In this document: positions 1-7,633 of the stretch, in pieces
Numbering within the stretch: the stretch's first letter is position 1
Layout: every line of letters starts with the position of its first letter
From: Acinetobacter guerrae
Lineage (GTDB): Bacteria > Pseudomonadota > Gammaproteobacteria > Pseudomonadales > Moraxellaceae
Direction: 5' to 3'
Length of the DNA stretch: 64,000 bases
NCBI RefSeq assembly: GCF_009372255.1
Contig: NZ_LXGN01000001.1
Location: 1-64,000, forward strand
Program-made: the position numbers and the translations under genes
The notes under the pieces: generated by a model
What the model saw: the letters and a program-made list of their open reading frames with translations, nothing else
Database searches by the model: none
Told to the model about the DNA's origin: nothing

Positions 1-51
1 ACCAACGATCACTACGTCAAATTCCATTGATTCGCGTTCAAGATTATCCAT
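1..51 (-). CDS. Electron transfer flavoprotein-ubiquinone oxidoreductase, N-terminus only
   Basis: Only the first 17 codons are in the window. They read leftward from an ATG at 51 and give MDNLERESMEFDVVIVG, cut by the window edge. The end of this peptide is the start of an FAD-binding Rossmann strand (DVVIVG, expected to continue AGPAG), and the RES-MEFDVVIVG pattern is typical of ETF-QO, the membrane iron-sulfur flavoprotein that passes electrons from ETF to ubiquinone. This fits the neighbourhood, because the acyl-CoA dehydrogenases in this window need ETF and ETF-QO as electron sink. The name rests on the short peptide and on context; another FAD-dependent oxidoreductase cannot be excluded. 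Confidence 0.6.
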   Translation of the reverse strand, partial: MDNLERESMEFDVVIVG

Positions 52-69
52 AATAAAAAAGAAATATAG

Positions 70-84
70 TTTCGCTTGTCGATA
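70..84. promoter_or_regulatory. IclR-type operator-like palindrome upstream of the ETF-QO start
   Basis: TTTCGC-TTG-TCGATA is an imperfect copy of the TTTCGC-N3-GCGAAA/GCGATA element seen beside the CoA-transferase, IclR and beta-oxidation genes further right. It lies about 20 bases upstream of the ETF-QO start codon, inside the likely leader or promoter. The function as an operator is inferred from the repeated motif only. Confidence 0.35.
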
Positions 85-123
85 TTTTAATTTGTTATTT
101 TGCATAAAACAAGATTTATTTCT

Positions 124-157
124 GAAATAAAAAAAGCCAGTAGGGCTAATACTGGCT
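124..157 (-). terminator. Terminator of the AAHS transporter gene
   Basis: AGCCAGTA (135-142) pairs with TACTGGCT (150-157) around a 7-base loop. On the minus strand the stem is followed by a T-run (the A-run at 129-135 on plus). It lies just after the stop of the transporter gene at 189 and ahead of the ETF-QO gene. Confidence 0.75.
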
Positions 158-188
158 ATAAACTTAAATGTTGTATTGTTCTAAAAAA

Positions 189-1430
189 TTATGAGTTTTG
201 CGGGTCGTACTGTTTTTCTTTAATGAAAAGTGCAGGGATAACACCACAAATAAGATATGCAGCGCCCATTACAACAAAACCTAATCCGATAGAACCGCCC
301 GATGCCAGAAAACCAATTGTTGCTGGTGCAATAGCTGCACCTAAGCGACCAACATTATATGCACCTCCAATGGCTGTACCACGAATTGCAGTTGGGAAGC
401 TTTCTGTCATATAAGTGGCATTTACACCGTATGGGATGCCATATAGAAACCCGAAGATGACCAATAAATATAGAATATTGGCAGGAGAGTTATAAAACAC
501 AATGAGAGGAAGAAAAATTGCGGTGCCGATGGCTCCAAAGGCATAAGTAAAACGACGTCCAAGTTTATCAGCCATGTATCCTGCTAATATTTTACCTAGA
601 ATCATGGCTGTATATGTTCCAACCATATAGGCAGTCATTTCTTTGAACTTCATGCCAAGTTCACTTTCGAGGTAAGATGGCATCCAATTATTTACGCCAT
701 AATAACCAAACTGTAAGAAGCCCGCAGTCAACGCCCATAAGATAAACATATTGCGGTTACGTTTATCCTGAAAAATGATTTTAAATGCAGATTCCTTCGA
801 TTTTTCAGCGCGCTGCATCGGTTGTAAGCGTGCTTGTTGCCATGCTGCTGGCTCAGGCACAAGAACATACATCAGGATTGCCATAATCACAGGCACTATT
901 GCAACGAAGAACAACATACGCCAGCCATGTTCAGGAATAATCCAGCCTGCAAGAAGAGTGGCCACGATATAACCGACGGTCCAGCCAGCTTGCAAAGTAC
1001 CTAGAACTGTTGTGCGATAGCGAGTTGGAACATATTCGGCCATTAGTGTATTACAGGCGATATATAAAGAGCCTAAACCTAATGAAGCGAAGAAACGTAA
1101 GATACCAAACTGTAAAAAGCTTTGAGTTAGTCCAAGTCCGCAGGTCAGAATTGAAAATGTTAAAATAGAAAAAACGACAATACGCACACGCCCAAAACGG
1201 TCAGATGCCCATCCACCGAAAATTCCGCCAATAGCCATACCTGCAAGTGTAAAGCTCCCCAGCATTCCCGCTTCAACTGAAGTCAGACCAAAATCAGCTT
1301 TGATGCTATTTAAACTATAAGAAAGTAACATGAGATCGGCACCATCGACCAATAGTGCCAAAAATGCAAACAAAAATGCAATTTTCCATGTATTTGGTCC
1401 AATTCTGGACATTAAATTATTTGTGTTCAC
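189..1430 (-). CDS. MFS transporter, aromatic acid:H+ symporter (AAHS) family
   Basis: This is a 413-residue, 12-helix inner-membrane transporter predicted to import an organic acid with protons. The AAHS signature DGAD is at residues 29-32 in helix 1, and the MFS loop motif GGWASDRFGRVR is at 72-83. The same family includes PcaK, BenK, VanK and DcaK. The start is taken as GTG at 1430 because AAGGAA sits 7 bases upstream; an ATG six codons later has no such site. It is closely similar in layout to the two AAHS genes at 13548 and 14928, so three paralogues occur in 16 kb. Its promoter region (1431-1788) is shared with the divergent CoA-transferase and contains two palindromes. The substrate is not known; a dicarboxylate or aromatic acid is likely from context. 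Confidence 0.85.
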   Translation of the reverse strand: MNTNNLMSRIGPNTWKIAFLFAFLALLVDGADLMLLSYSLNSIKADFGLTSVEAGMLGSFTLAGMAIGGIFGGWASDRFGRVRIVVFSILTFSILTCGLGLTQSFLQFGILRFFASLGLGSLYIACNTLMAEYVPTRYRTTVLGTLQAGWTVGYIVATLLAGWIIPEHGWRMLFFVAIVPVIMAILMYVLVPEPAAWQQARLQPMQRAEKSKESAFKIIFQDKRNRNMFILWALTAGFLQFGYYGVNNWMPSYLESELGMKFKEMTAYMVGTYTAMILGKILAGYMADKLGRRFTYAFGAIGTAIFLPLIVFYNSPANILYLLVIFGFLYGIPYGVNATYMTESFPTAIRGTAIGGAYNVGRLGAAIAPATIGFLASGGSIGLGFVVMGAAYLICGVIPALFIKEKQYDPQNS

Positions 1431-1568
1431 AGCTATATTCCTTTACCACAGACGAAATTGCCCATAGGCTGGCTGCATGACTAAAAGCCAGTAAGTGCTA
1501 TTGGGAGATTTCTAAAAATTTTTCGGATAGTAAAACAAAGAATCAAATAAAACAACATTAATAAAAAT

Positions 1569-1589
1569 AAATATCGCATAGCGATATTT
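1569..1589. promoter_or_regulatory. IclR-type operator candidate
   Basis: Perfect palindrome with 9-base arms AAATATCGC and GCGATATTT around ATA. It lies 139 bases upstream of the transporter start codon and 200 bases upstream of the CoA-transferase start. Confidence 0.5.
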
Positions 1590-1710
1590 TGTTATTTATA
1601 TTAAATTTATGTTTTTTAATAAGAAATTTCCTGAAACTATAAAACTAAGACTTTAGTCTTGAACTTGTCAGTCTTTGCTATTGTTGTTAATCGGTGTATA
1701 TTAGCTTTTA

Positions 1711-1729
1711 AATATCGCTATGCGAAATT
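1711..1729. promoter_or_regulatory. IclR-type operator candidate
   Basis: AATATCGC-TAT-GCGAAATT, with one mismatched pair between the arms. It is 60 bases before the start of the CoA-transferase gene, where an activator or repressor would be expected to bind. Confidence 0.5.
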
Positions 1730-1788
1730 TAATATTAATTTTTAAATATTAAATGATTTTGTCGATTCTGGTCGTTATAGGAAAAAGT

Positions 1789-3006
1789 ATGGGTGCTCTA
1801 GAAGGATACCGTGTTCTAGATTTAAGTCGGGTGCTAGCAGGTCCGTGGTGTGGTCAAATCTTGGCAGATTTGGGCGCAGAAGTCATAAAAGTCGAACGTC
1901 CTAAACGTGGCGATGATACACGCTCTTGGGGACCACCATGGATGAAAGATGATGAAGGGCGCGCGACCCATGAGGCTGCATATTATCAATCGACTAACCG
2001 TAATAAACTTTCAGTGGCAATTGATATTGCAACGCCAGAAGGACAAGAGGTTGTACGGGCATTGGCTCTCGAATCTGATGTTTTGATTGAAAACTATAAA
2101 ACTGGTTCATTAAAGAAATATGGACTAGATTATGAAACATTGTCTAAGCTTAATCCTAAACTCATCTATTGTTCGATTACGGGTTTTGGGCAAACTGGTC
2201 CACGTGCAGAAGAACCTGGTTATGATTTTATCATTCAGGGCATGGGCGGACTTATGTCTGTTACCGGTGAAAAAGATGATTTACCGGGCGGTGGTCCTCA
2301 GAAACTCGGTATTGCATTTTCCGACATTACGACAGGTTTGTATTCAACGATTGCCATTCAAGCCGCTTTACTTAACCGAAATATTACTGGCTTGGGTCAG
2401 TACATTGATATGGCATTGTTGGATGTCCAGATTGCAACACTTGCAAATCAGGGCATGAATTATCTGGCTTCAGGTAAAGTACCGGGTCGTTTTGGCAATG
2501 CGCATGCCAATATTGTGCCTTATCAAGTTTTTAAAGCATCAGATCGTGATTTTATTATTGCCTGTGGTAATGACACACAATTTATTCAATTGTGTCAGGC
2601 GATTGGATTGCCAGAGCTTCCGAATAATCCGAAATTTACCCGAAATGCAGATCGCATTAAGCACCGTGAAGAAATCACAAATTTACTTTCAGCACATTTT
2701 TCTCATAAAACTGCCGATGAATGGGTCGCTGTGATTCATGCTGCAAAAGTCCCTGTTGGTGTAATTAATAATCTTGAACAAGCATTTCAGGAACCACAAG
2801 TGGTGGAGCGAAAAATGTTGGTGGAGATGCAGCACCCACAACAAGAACATCTTAAAGTCATTGGATCTCCAATTAAGATGTCACGTACTCCTGTCGAATA
2901 TAAGCGGGCTCCTCCAATGTTGGGTCAACATACGGATGAAATATTGTTGAGGATTTTGTCTAAACAAACACTGGATACACTAAAATCTAAAGGCATTGTA
3001 GAATAA
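1789..3006 (+). CDS. Family III (CaiB/BaiF) acyl-CoA transferase, dicarboxylate type
   Basis: The product is 405 residues and is predicted to move CoA between acyl-CoA and a free acid, such as succinyl-CoA to a dicarboxylate. The N-terminus MGALEGYRVLDLSRVLAGPW, the RGDDTRSWGPP segment (40-50) and the ENYKTGSL segment (101-108) are typical of the glutarate/succinate-linked members. The catalytic aspartate is expected at D146 in PGYDFIIQGMGG. I start at ATG 1789, which has AGGA 6 bases upstream, not at the earlier ATG 1753, which would add 12 hydrophobic residues absent from the paralogue. It is followed by an IclR regulator on the same strand and is strongly similar to the gene at 5412. The exact acid is unknown; glutarate, adipate or a branched dicarboxylate are possible. 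Confidence 0.85.
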   Translation: MGALEGYRVLDLSRVLAGPWCGQILADLGAEVIKVERPKRGDDTRSWGPPWMKDDEGRATHEAAYYQSTNRNKLSVAIDIATPEGQEVVRALALESDVLIENYKTGSLKKYGLDYETLSKLNPKLIYCSITGFGQTGPRAEEPGYDFIIQGMGGLMSVTGEKDDLPGGGPQKLGIAFSDITTGLYSTIAIQAALLNRNITGLGQYIDMALLDVQIATLANQGMNYLASGKVPGRFGNAHANIVPYQVFKASDRDFIIACGNDTQFIQLCQAIGLPELPNNPKFTRNADRIKHREEITNLLSAHFSHKTADEWVAVIHAAKVPVGVINNLEQAFQEPQVVERKMLVEMQHPQQEHLKVIGSPIKMSRTPVEYKRAPPMLGQHTDEILLRILSKQTLDTLKSKGIVE

Positions 3007-3023
3007 GTCTACAAAAAGGCAGC

Positions 3024-3069
3024 AATAGCAAAAGAAGTAAACGTTTTTATACATGCTTCTTTTGCTATT
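3024..3069. repeat. 14-bp inverted repeat between CoA-transferase and IclR gene
   Basis: AATAGCAAAAGAAG (3024-3037) and CTTCTTTTGCTATT (3056-3069) are perfect inverted copies around an 18-base loop. The stem could terminate the CoA-transferase transcript, but no T-run follows on the plus strand, so it may also be an RNA-stabilising 3' hairpin. Confidence 0.5.
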
Positions 3070-3091
3070 AATAGAATAAATAGATTATAAT

Positions 3092-3106
3092 TTTCGCAAT
3101 GCGAAA
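3092..3106. promoter_or_regulatory. IclR-type operator candidate in front of iclR gene
   Basis: TTTCGC-AAT-GCGAAA is a perfect 6-3-6 palindrome 30 bases before the start of the IclR regulator. It suggests autoregulation. It is the cleanest copy of the motif shared across the island. Confidence 0.55.
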
Positions 3107-3136
3107 CATTAATTGAGTTGAGTGCGCTCTAATACC

Positions 3137-3982
3137 ATGACTGATTTAAACGAAACCGAACAAACTGAAAAACTACTGGTTCCGCTACGCCACGAATTAC
3201 TTCATCCGATTGAAGATATGCAGGAGGAAGAGGATCGTCAGTTTATCACCGCGCTTGCACGTGGTTTAGAGCTTTTACGTTGTTTTTCGGCTAAACAACC
3301 GCATTTGGGTAATCAGGAATTATCACAAATGACAGGTTTACCTAAACCTACGATTACTCGTTTGACGCATACTTTATCGCGTCTAGGCTATATTCGCCAA
3401 GTACCAAACTCAACCAAATTTCAATTGTCGGTAGGTGTATTGGCGTTTGGTTATTCAATGCTTGCCAATGTTTCGGTGCGCTCGATTGCACAGTCATACA
3501 TGAAAGAGCTGGCTGATTATGCAGGTGCGGCTGTTGCCATGTCTACGCGTGATCGATTAAACATGATCTATTTGGATGTGGTGCAGGGTAAAGGTAATGT
3601 GACTATGCGTCGTCAGGTCGGGACATATTTGCCCATTCACTTGAGTTCGATGGGACGTGCCTGCCTTGCTGCTATGCCTGAAGATGAACGCGACTTTTTA
3701 TTGAATGCGATTCGTAATAAGCATAAGGAAGACTGGATCAAGATCAATCGCGATTTGGATAAAGCCTTTAAAGACTATCAGGATTTTGGTTATTGCTTCT
3801 CTATTGGTGACTGGCATAAAGATGTCAATTCCGTTGCTGTGCCTTTATTGCATGAGCAACATGGTTTATTGGTGTTTAACTGTGGTGGCCCAAGTTTTAT
3901 TATGAAACGTGAAAAACTAGAAGAAGATATCGCACCGCGTTTATTGCATATGGTCAATAATATTAAAACTGAAATTGGTTAA
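3137..3982 (+). CDS. IclR-family transcriptional regulator
   Basis: The 281-residue protein has the IclR layout: an N-terminal extension, a winged helix-turn-helix at about residues 35-95 (FITALARGLELLRCF, then NQELSQMTGLPKPTITRL) and a C-terminal effector-binding domain. Members of this group control catabolism of aromatic and dicarboxylic acids. I prefer ATG 3137 to the GTG at 3122; neither has a strong ribosome binding site. It follows the CoA-transferase at 1789 and is probably its regulator. It is a paralogue of the IclR gene at 6677, and the same CoA-transferase/IclR pairing occurs twice. A palindrome of the shared operator type lies just upstream. Confidence 0.85.
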   Translation: MTDLNETEQTEKLLVPLRHELLHPIEDMQEEEDRQFITALARGLELLRCFSAKQPHLGNQELSQMTGLPKPTITRLTHTLSRLGYIRQVPNSTKFQLSVGVLAFGYSMLANVSVRSIAQSYMKELADYAGAAVAMSTRDRLNMIYLDVVQGKGNVTMRRQVGTYLPIHLSSMGRACLAAMPEDERDFLLNAIRNKHKEDWIKINRDLDKAFKDYQDFGYCFSIGDWHKDVNSVAVPLLHEQHGLLVFNCGGPSFIMKREKLEEDIAPRLLHMVNNIKTEIG

Positions 3983-4001
3983 TTTTTTTAATAAAACCAA
4001 G

Positions 4002-4036
4002 CCAGTAATGTGAATATTCATGTTACTGGTTTTTTT
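4002..4036. terminator. Bidirectional terminator between convergent iclR and MFS genes
   Basis: CCAGTAA (4002-4008) pairs with TTACTGG (4023-4029), with an inner self-complementary TGAATATTCA, followed by seven T. On the minus strand the end of the transporter gene overlaps the stem and a T-rich stretch follows. Confidence 0.7.
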
Positions 4037-5213
4037 GTACCAATATAGGTGACAGTTTGGCATCTCGAAGGCAACAATAAAGTGTCAAAATCGCCAAAAT
4101 AAAGCCTAAAACACATACACCATTCCAACCAAAATGCCGCCATGCATAACTTCCTGCCGTTGTTCCGACCGCACCTCCAGTAAAATAACTGGTCATGTAA
4201 ATTGCATTAAATCTGGATTTAAGTTGTTGGTTGAGCTTAAACACAATGCTTTGATTGGTGACATGAACAGCAGAAAGGCATGAATAGATTAAAATCGTTC
4301 CTGCGACATAAAAAATAAAAGAAAATGGCAATAAACGAAATAAAATCCAGCTCAGAATCAGCCCGAAACCACAGTAAATCGAAATTTTATGAATATAGCC
4401 CTGATCGATATATTTACCTGAAAAATTAGCAATAAAAGTTCCGATAATACCAACAAAACCAAATAAGCCAATTGTAAAATCACTAAAATGGTATGGTGCA
4501 GGTGCAAGCAAAAGTGACATTGTGGTAAATGTTATACTTATGCCTGCAAAGGTGAGAAAGCCAATATAACTTCGGCATCTTAATCTTTGATTTTCCTTAA
4601 AAATAACAGGAATTGATCGGATGGTAGTGAAATAACTTTCAGATTGTGTCGCTGGAAAAGCCCCAATTTTTCGATACAAAATGATGGCGATCATCAACAA
4701 CAAGAAACCGCTAATGAGATAAATAATATTCCACGAAAATAAAGTCGACATAAGCCCAGATAATGAACGGGCTAACAAAATACCGATCATTAAACCACTA
4801 ATTAGAAACCCCACCACGCGACCACTGTGTTGGATTGGAACTAAACTTGCAGCCAAAGGCAATAAAAGCTGTGCAGATATGGAAAATAACCCTGTGATTA
4901 GAGTGCCTAACATGATCAGACCAATATGACTTGAAAAGCCACTAATCAACAAACCCAAAGATGCAAGCAACATCAGAATAAATAACAGTCGTCTTTTCTC
5001 AAGAATATCGCCTAGAGGCATTAAAAATAATAAGCCACAGGCATAGGAAATTTGGGCAAGTGTGGGAACCCATGCAATGGTTGTTTCTGAAAGATCAAGT
5101 GCCAATGCCATTGAGTGTACTAAAGGCTGACTAAAATAATTACTTCCTGAGCAAATACCAGCAGCAACTGCCATCAAAATAACGGTCGGTGTATAAATAC
5201 TCGAAGATTTCAT
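4023..5213 (-). CDS. MFS transporter, DHA1-type (YgaY/NepI-like)
   Basis: This is a 396-residue protein with about 12 hydrophobic helices, beginning MKSSSIYTPTVILMAVAAG. The N-terminal pattern GICSGSNYFSQPL and the MPLGDILEKRR loop after helix 2 are typical of a drug/metabolite efflux subgroup of the major facilitator superfamily. It is a paralogue of the gene at 19014, which shares GICAGSNYYNQPL and VPLGDLFEKRS. It sits between the two CoA-transferase/IclR modules but on the opposite strand, convergent with the first IclR gene. Substrate unknown. A role in releasing a pathway intermediate or a toxic acid is possible but not shown by the sequence. Confidence 0.75.
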   Translation of the reverse strand: MKSSSIYTPTVILMAVAAGICSGSNYFSQPLVHSMALALDLSETTIAWVPTLAQISYACGLLFLMPLGDILEKRRLLFILMLLASLGLLISGFSSHIGLIMLGTLITGLFSISAQLLLPLAASLVPIQHSGRVVGFLISGLMIGILLARSLSGLMSTLFSWNIIYLISGFLLLMIAIILYRKIGAFPATQSESYFTTIRSIPVIFKENQRLRCRSYIGFLTFAGISITFTTMSLLLAPAPYHFSDFTIGLFGFVGIIGTFIANFSGKYIDQGYIHKISIYCGFGLILSWILFRLLPFSFIFYVAGTILIYSCLSAVHVTNQSIVFKLNQQLKSRFNAIYMTSYFTGGAVGTTAGSYAWRHFGWNGVCVLGFILAILTLYCCLRDAKLSPILVQKNQ

Positions 5214-5313
5214 GCAATTTCACTTGAGTTTTGACAGTGCAATTCTGTTTGCACATTGGGGTTAAACAAGCTTAATCAAAAACAAATATTTTTACAATAA
5301 TAATAGAATTATA

Positions 5314-5328
5314 TTTTGCTAGGTGATA
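5314..5328. promoter_or_regulatory. IclR-type operator candidate (imperfect)
   Basis: TTTTGC-TAG-GTGATA lies in the 198-base divergent region between the MFS gene and the second CoA-transferase, about 84 bases before the latter's start. It differs from the island consensus at a few positions. Confidence 0.35.
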
Positions 5329-5411
5329 TTTTGATTTATTATGAGTTTGTCGAATTAAAAAAACGACGTCAATGGAAGAGCTAAATTTGATCAATAATCA
5401 TGAGGAATAAT

Positions 5412-6635
5412 ATGGGTGCCTTAACAGGATTTAGGGTTTTGGACTTAAGTCGAATTCTTGCTGGACCGTGGTGTAGTCAAATATTGGCAGATCTAGGCGC
5501 GGAAGTAATCAAAATTGAAAAACCATTTCATGGTGATGACACGCGAATTTGGGGGCCTCCATTCCTCAAAAACAATGAAGGTCAGGATACTGGCGAATCC
5601 GCTTATTATTTATCAGCAAATCGTGGCAAACATTCAGTCGCGATTGATTTGGCTACAGCAGAAGGACAGGCACTAATTAAAAAAATGGTGCTTGAGAGCG
5701 ATGTTCTGATAGAAAACTACAAAGCGGGTTCTTTAAAAAAATACGGTCTAGATTATGAAAGTTTAAGTCAGATCAACTCTAAACTCGTATATTGCTCAAT
5801 TACTGGCTTTGGTCAAAAGGGTCCACGTGCTGCTGAACCCGGTTATGATTTTATTATACAAGGTATGGGTGGCATGATGAGTGTCACGGGTGAGCGTGAT
5901 GACTTGCCTGGTGGTGGCCCACAAAAAGCAGGATTGGCATTTGCAGATTTAACCACAGGTTTATATGCTGCGATTGCGATACAGGCAGCATTATTGTCCC
6001 GTGTGACCACAGGTGAGGGGCAGCATATTGATATGGCATTATTAGATACTCAAGTTGCTTCTTTATCTGTGCTTGCCATGAATTATTTAACTTCTGCAAA
6101 AGTACCAGGACGTTTTGGTAACGCACATGCCAATATTGTGCCTTATCAAGTATTTAAAGCGCAGCAAGGTGAGTTTATTATTGCCTGTGGCAACGACCAA
6201 CAGTTTAAAGCTTTATGTGAAAGCATTGGTTTGCCAAAACTGTGCGAAGACCCTAAATTTGCAAAAAACAAAGGCCGCGTAACCCACCGTGCAGAAATTA
6301 CCGCCATACTTCAACAGCATTTTATGACGGAGTCAGCACAAACATGGGTCGATCGTATTCATGCAGTCAACGTGCCTGTAGGTATGATCAATAATTTACA
6401 GCAGACTTTGGAAGAAGAGCAGGTCGTTTTTAGGGAAATGCTGGTCAATATGCAGCATCCACTACGTTCTGATTATATCTCGATCGGCTCACCAATTAAG
6501 CTATCTAAAACGCCTGTACAATATGTTAAAACACCGCCATATTTGGGCGAAGACACAGACGATATTTTAAATCGATTTGTATCTGCACATGAGTTACAGG
6601 ATTTAAAAGACAAAAAAGTCGTTCAACAGGGTTAA
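5412..6635 (+). CDS. Family III (CaiB/BaiF) acyl-CoA transferase, second paralogue
   Basis: The 407-residue protein closely matches the one encoded at 1789 along its whole length: MGALTGFRVLDLSRILAGPW at the start, HGDDTRIWGPP, ENYKAGSLKKYGLDYE, and D146 in PGYDFIIQGMGG as the expected catalytic aspartate. It should activate a carboxylic acid by CoA transfer. ATG 5412 is chosen because GAGG lies 6 bases upstream; the ATG at 5400 would add four residues. The next gene, convergent, is a second IclR regulator. Two similar enzymes with separate regulators suggest different acids or different inducers. The copies have diverged enough that this is not a very recent duplication. Confidence 0.85.
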   Translation: MGALTGFRVLDLSRILAGPWCSQILADLGAEVIKIEKPFHGDDTRIWGPPFLKNNEGQDTGESAYYLSANRGKHSVAIDLATAEGQALIKKMVLESDVLIENYKAGSLKKYGLDYESLSQINSKLVYCSITGFGQKGPRAAEPGYDFIIQGMGGMMSVTGERDDLPGGGPQKAGLAFADLTTGLYAAIAIQAALLSRVTTGEGQHIDMALLDTQVASLSVLAMNYLTSAKVPGRFGNAHANIVPYQVFKAQQGEFIIACGNDQQFKALCESIGLPKLCEDPKFAKNKGRVTHRAEITAILQQHFMTESAQTWVDRIHAVNVPVGMINNLQQTLEEEQVVFREMLVNMQHPLRSDYISIGSPIKLSKTPVQYVKTPPYLGEDTDDILNRFVSAHELQDLKDKKVVQQG

Positions 6636-6642
6636 AGTGTTT

Positions 6643-6675
6643 GGAGCATTGATAACAATCAATTGCTCCTTTTAA
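6643..6675. terminator. Terminator between CoA-transferase and convergent iclR
   Basis: GGAGCA...TGCTCC with an internal TTGAT/ATCAA pairing forms a hairpin followed by TTTTAATTT. It can serve both convergent genes. Confidence 0.65.
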
Positions 6676-6676
6676 T

Positions 6677-7522
6677 TTATAGGTTTTCGGTCAAAGCATC
6701 CTGAATGCTATTCACCATATATTTTAAACGCGGCCCAATTTCTTCAATGGTTTTTTCAGCACTAAGCAAATAAGATGGAGAACCGCAGTTAAACACATAT
6801 ATACCATGTTTTGAGCTGACCAAAGGTACGGCAACAGAATTAATGCCTTGCTGCCATTCGCCTAAAGACAAACAATAACCATGTTTATCATATTGTTCAA
6901 AAGCACGATCCAGTTGTTCTTTAATGTCGAGCCACTGATCAGGTTCCCGTTTTTTTATCGCTTCTAAAATTAAATTCCGCTCATATTCTGGCGTTACAAC
7001 TAAACAGGCACGCCCCATTGAACTGTTGTGTAATGGCAAGGTCGAGCCAATTGGACGACGTAATGTACTATTGGTTTGTACGACATCCAGATAAAGCATA
7101 TTCAGACGATCACGAGCAGCAAGTGCGACTGGAGCTTGGGCATACAAACTCATTTCTTCCATAAAAGGATGTGCAGTCGTGCGAATAGTTAGATTTGATA
7201 AAGCCGCATAACCTAAAGAAAGCACACCAATATCTAGCATATATTTAGGCGAATCTGGCATTTGCTTCAAATAGCCTAAGCTAACCAAAGTATTTGTAAT
7301 GCGGGCAATCGTCGGCTTTGGCAATCCTGTCATTTTAGCTAATTCTAAATTACCTAAAACTTGATGCTGTAGTGAAAAACAGCGCAGCAATTCCAAACCA
7401 CGAGCTAAAGAAGCAATAAATTGAGGATTATTTTCACGGTGAATATGAGAAATAGGATCTAAACGAATTTCATCGAAATTAAGATTTTTATCATTTTTTT
7501 TAGTTTCGGCGCTTTGCGACAT
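6677..7522 (-). CDS. IclR-family transcriptional regulator, second paralogue
   Basis: A 281-residue IclR regulator with a winged helix-turn-helix at about residues 34-92 (FIASLARGLELLRCF, LELAKMTGLPKPTIARI) followed by the effector-binding domain. It resembles the regulator at 3137 throughout. The start is ATG 7522 with GAGAA five bases upstream; a TTG directly before it is less likely. It faces the second CoA-transferase gene end to end and lies downstream of the thiolase gene of the beta-oxidation operon, from which a strong terminator separates it. It is a candidate regulator of the CoA-transferase, of the beta-oxidation genes, or of both. An imperfect copy of the shared operator lies 46 bases upstream of its start. 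Confidence 0.85.
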   Translation of the reverse strand: MSQSAETKKNDKNLNFDEIRLDPISHIHRENNPQFIASLARGLELLRCFSLQHQVLGNLELAKMTGLPKPTIARITNTLVSLGYLKQMPDSPKYMLDIGVLSLGYAALSNLTIRTTAHPFMEEMSLYAQAPVALAARDRLNMLYLDVVQTNSTLRRPIGSTLPLHNSSMGRACLVVTPEYERNLILEAIKKREPDQWLDIKEQLDRAFEQYDKHGYCLSLGEWQQGINSVAVPLVSSKHGIYVFNCGSPSYLLSAEKTIEEIGPRLKYMVNSIQDALTENL

Positions 7523-7567
7523 CAAGTTCTCAAATTCAAGAATAATTTGTGATAATAGAACATTTTA

Positions 7568-7582
7568 TTTCGCATTGTAAAA
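7568..7582. promoter_or_regulatory. Imperfect IclR-type operator upstream of iclR
   Basis: TTTCGC-ATT-GTAAAA has one intact half-site and one with two mismatches. It lies upstream of the second IclR gene and suggests autoregulation. Confidence 0.35.
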
Positions 7583-7585
7583 TAA

Positions 7586-7628
7586 ATCCATTCATCACTG
7601 CGCTGATGTGATGAATGGATCTTTTTTT
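7586..7628. terminator. Strong terminator downstream of the beta-oxidation operon
   Basis: ATCCATTCATCAC (7586-7598) and GTGATGAATGGAT (7608-7620) make a perfect 13-base stem with a 9-base loop. T7 follows on plus and TTATTTT on minus. The minus-strand direction is the relevant one, after the thiolase stop at 7634. Confidence 0.8.
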
Positions 7629-7633
7629 AAGCA

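Larger units (their letters stand above)
1431..1788. promoter_or_regulatory. Divergent control region between AAHS transporter and CoA-transferase
   Basis: This 358-base AT-rich stretch carries no gene. It separates the leftward transporter from the rightward CoA-transferase. It contains a 21-base perfect palindrome at 1569-1589 (arms AAATATCGC/GCGATATTT, centre ATA) and an imperfect one at 1711-1729 (AATATCGC-TAT-GCGAAATT). Both fit the IclR-like element found elsewhere in the island, so the two flanking genes are probably controlled by the same regulator. Confidence 0.55.

Noticed and set aside
1753-1788. Upstream start of the first family III CoA-transferase
   Set aside because: The extra 12 residues are hydrophobic, absent from the paralogue, and the ribosome site belongs to ATG 1789.
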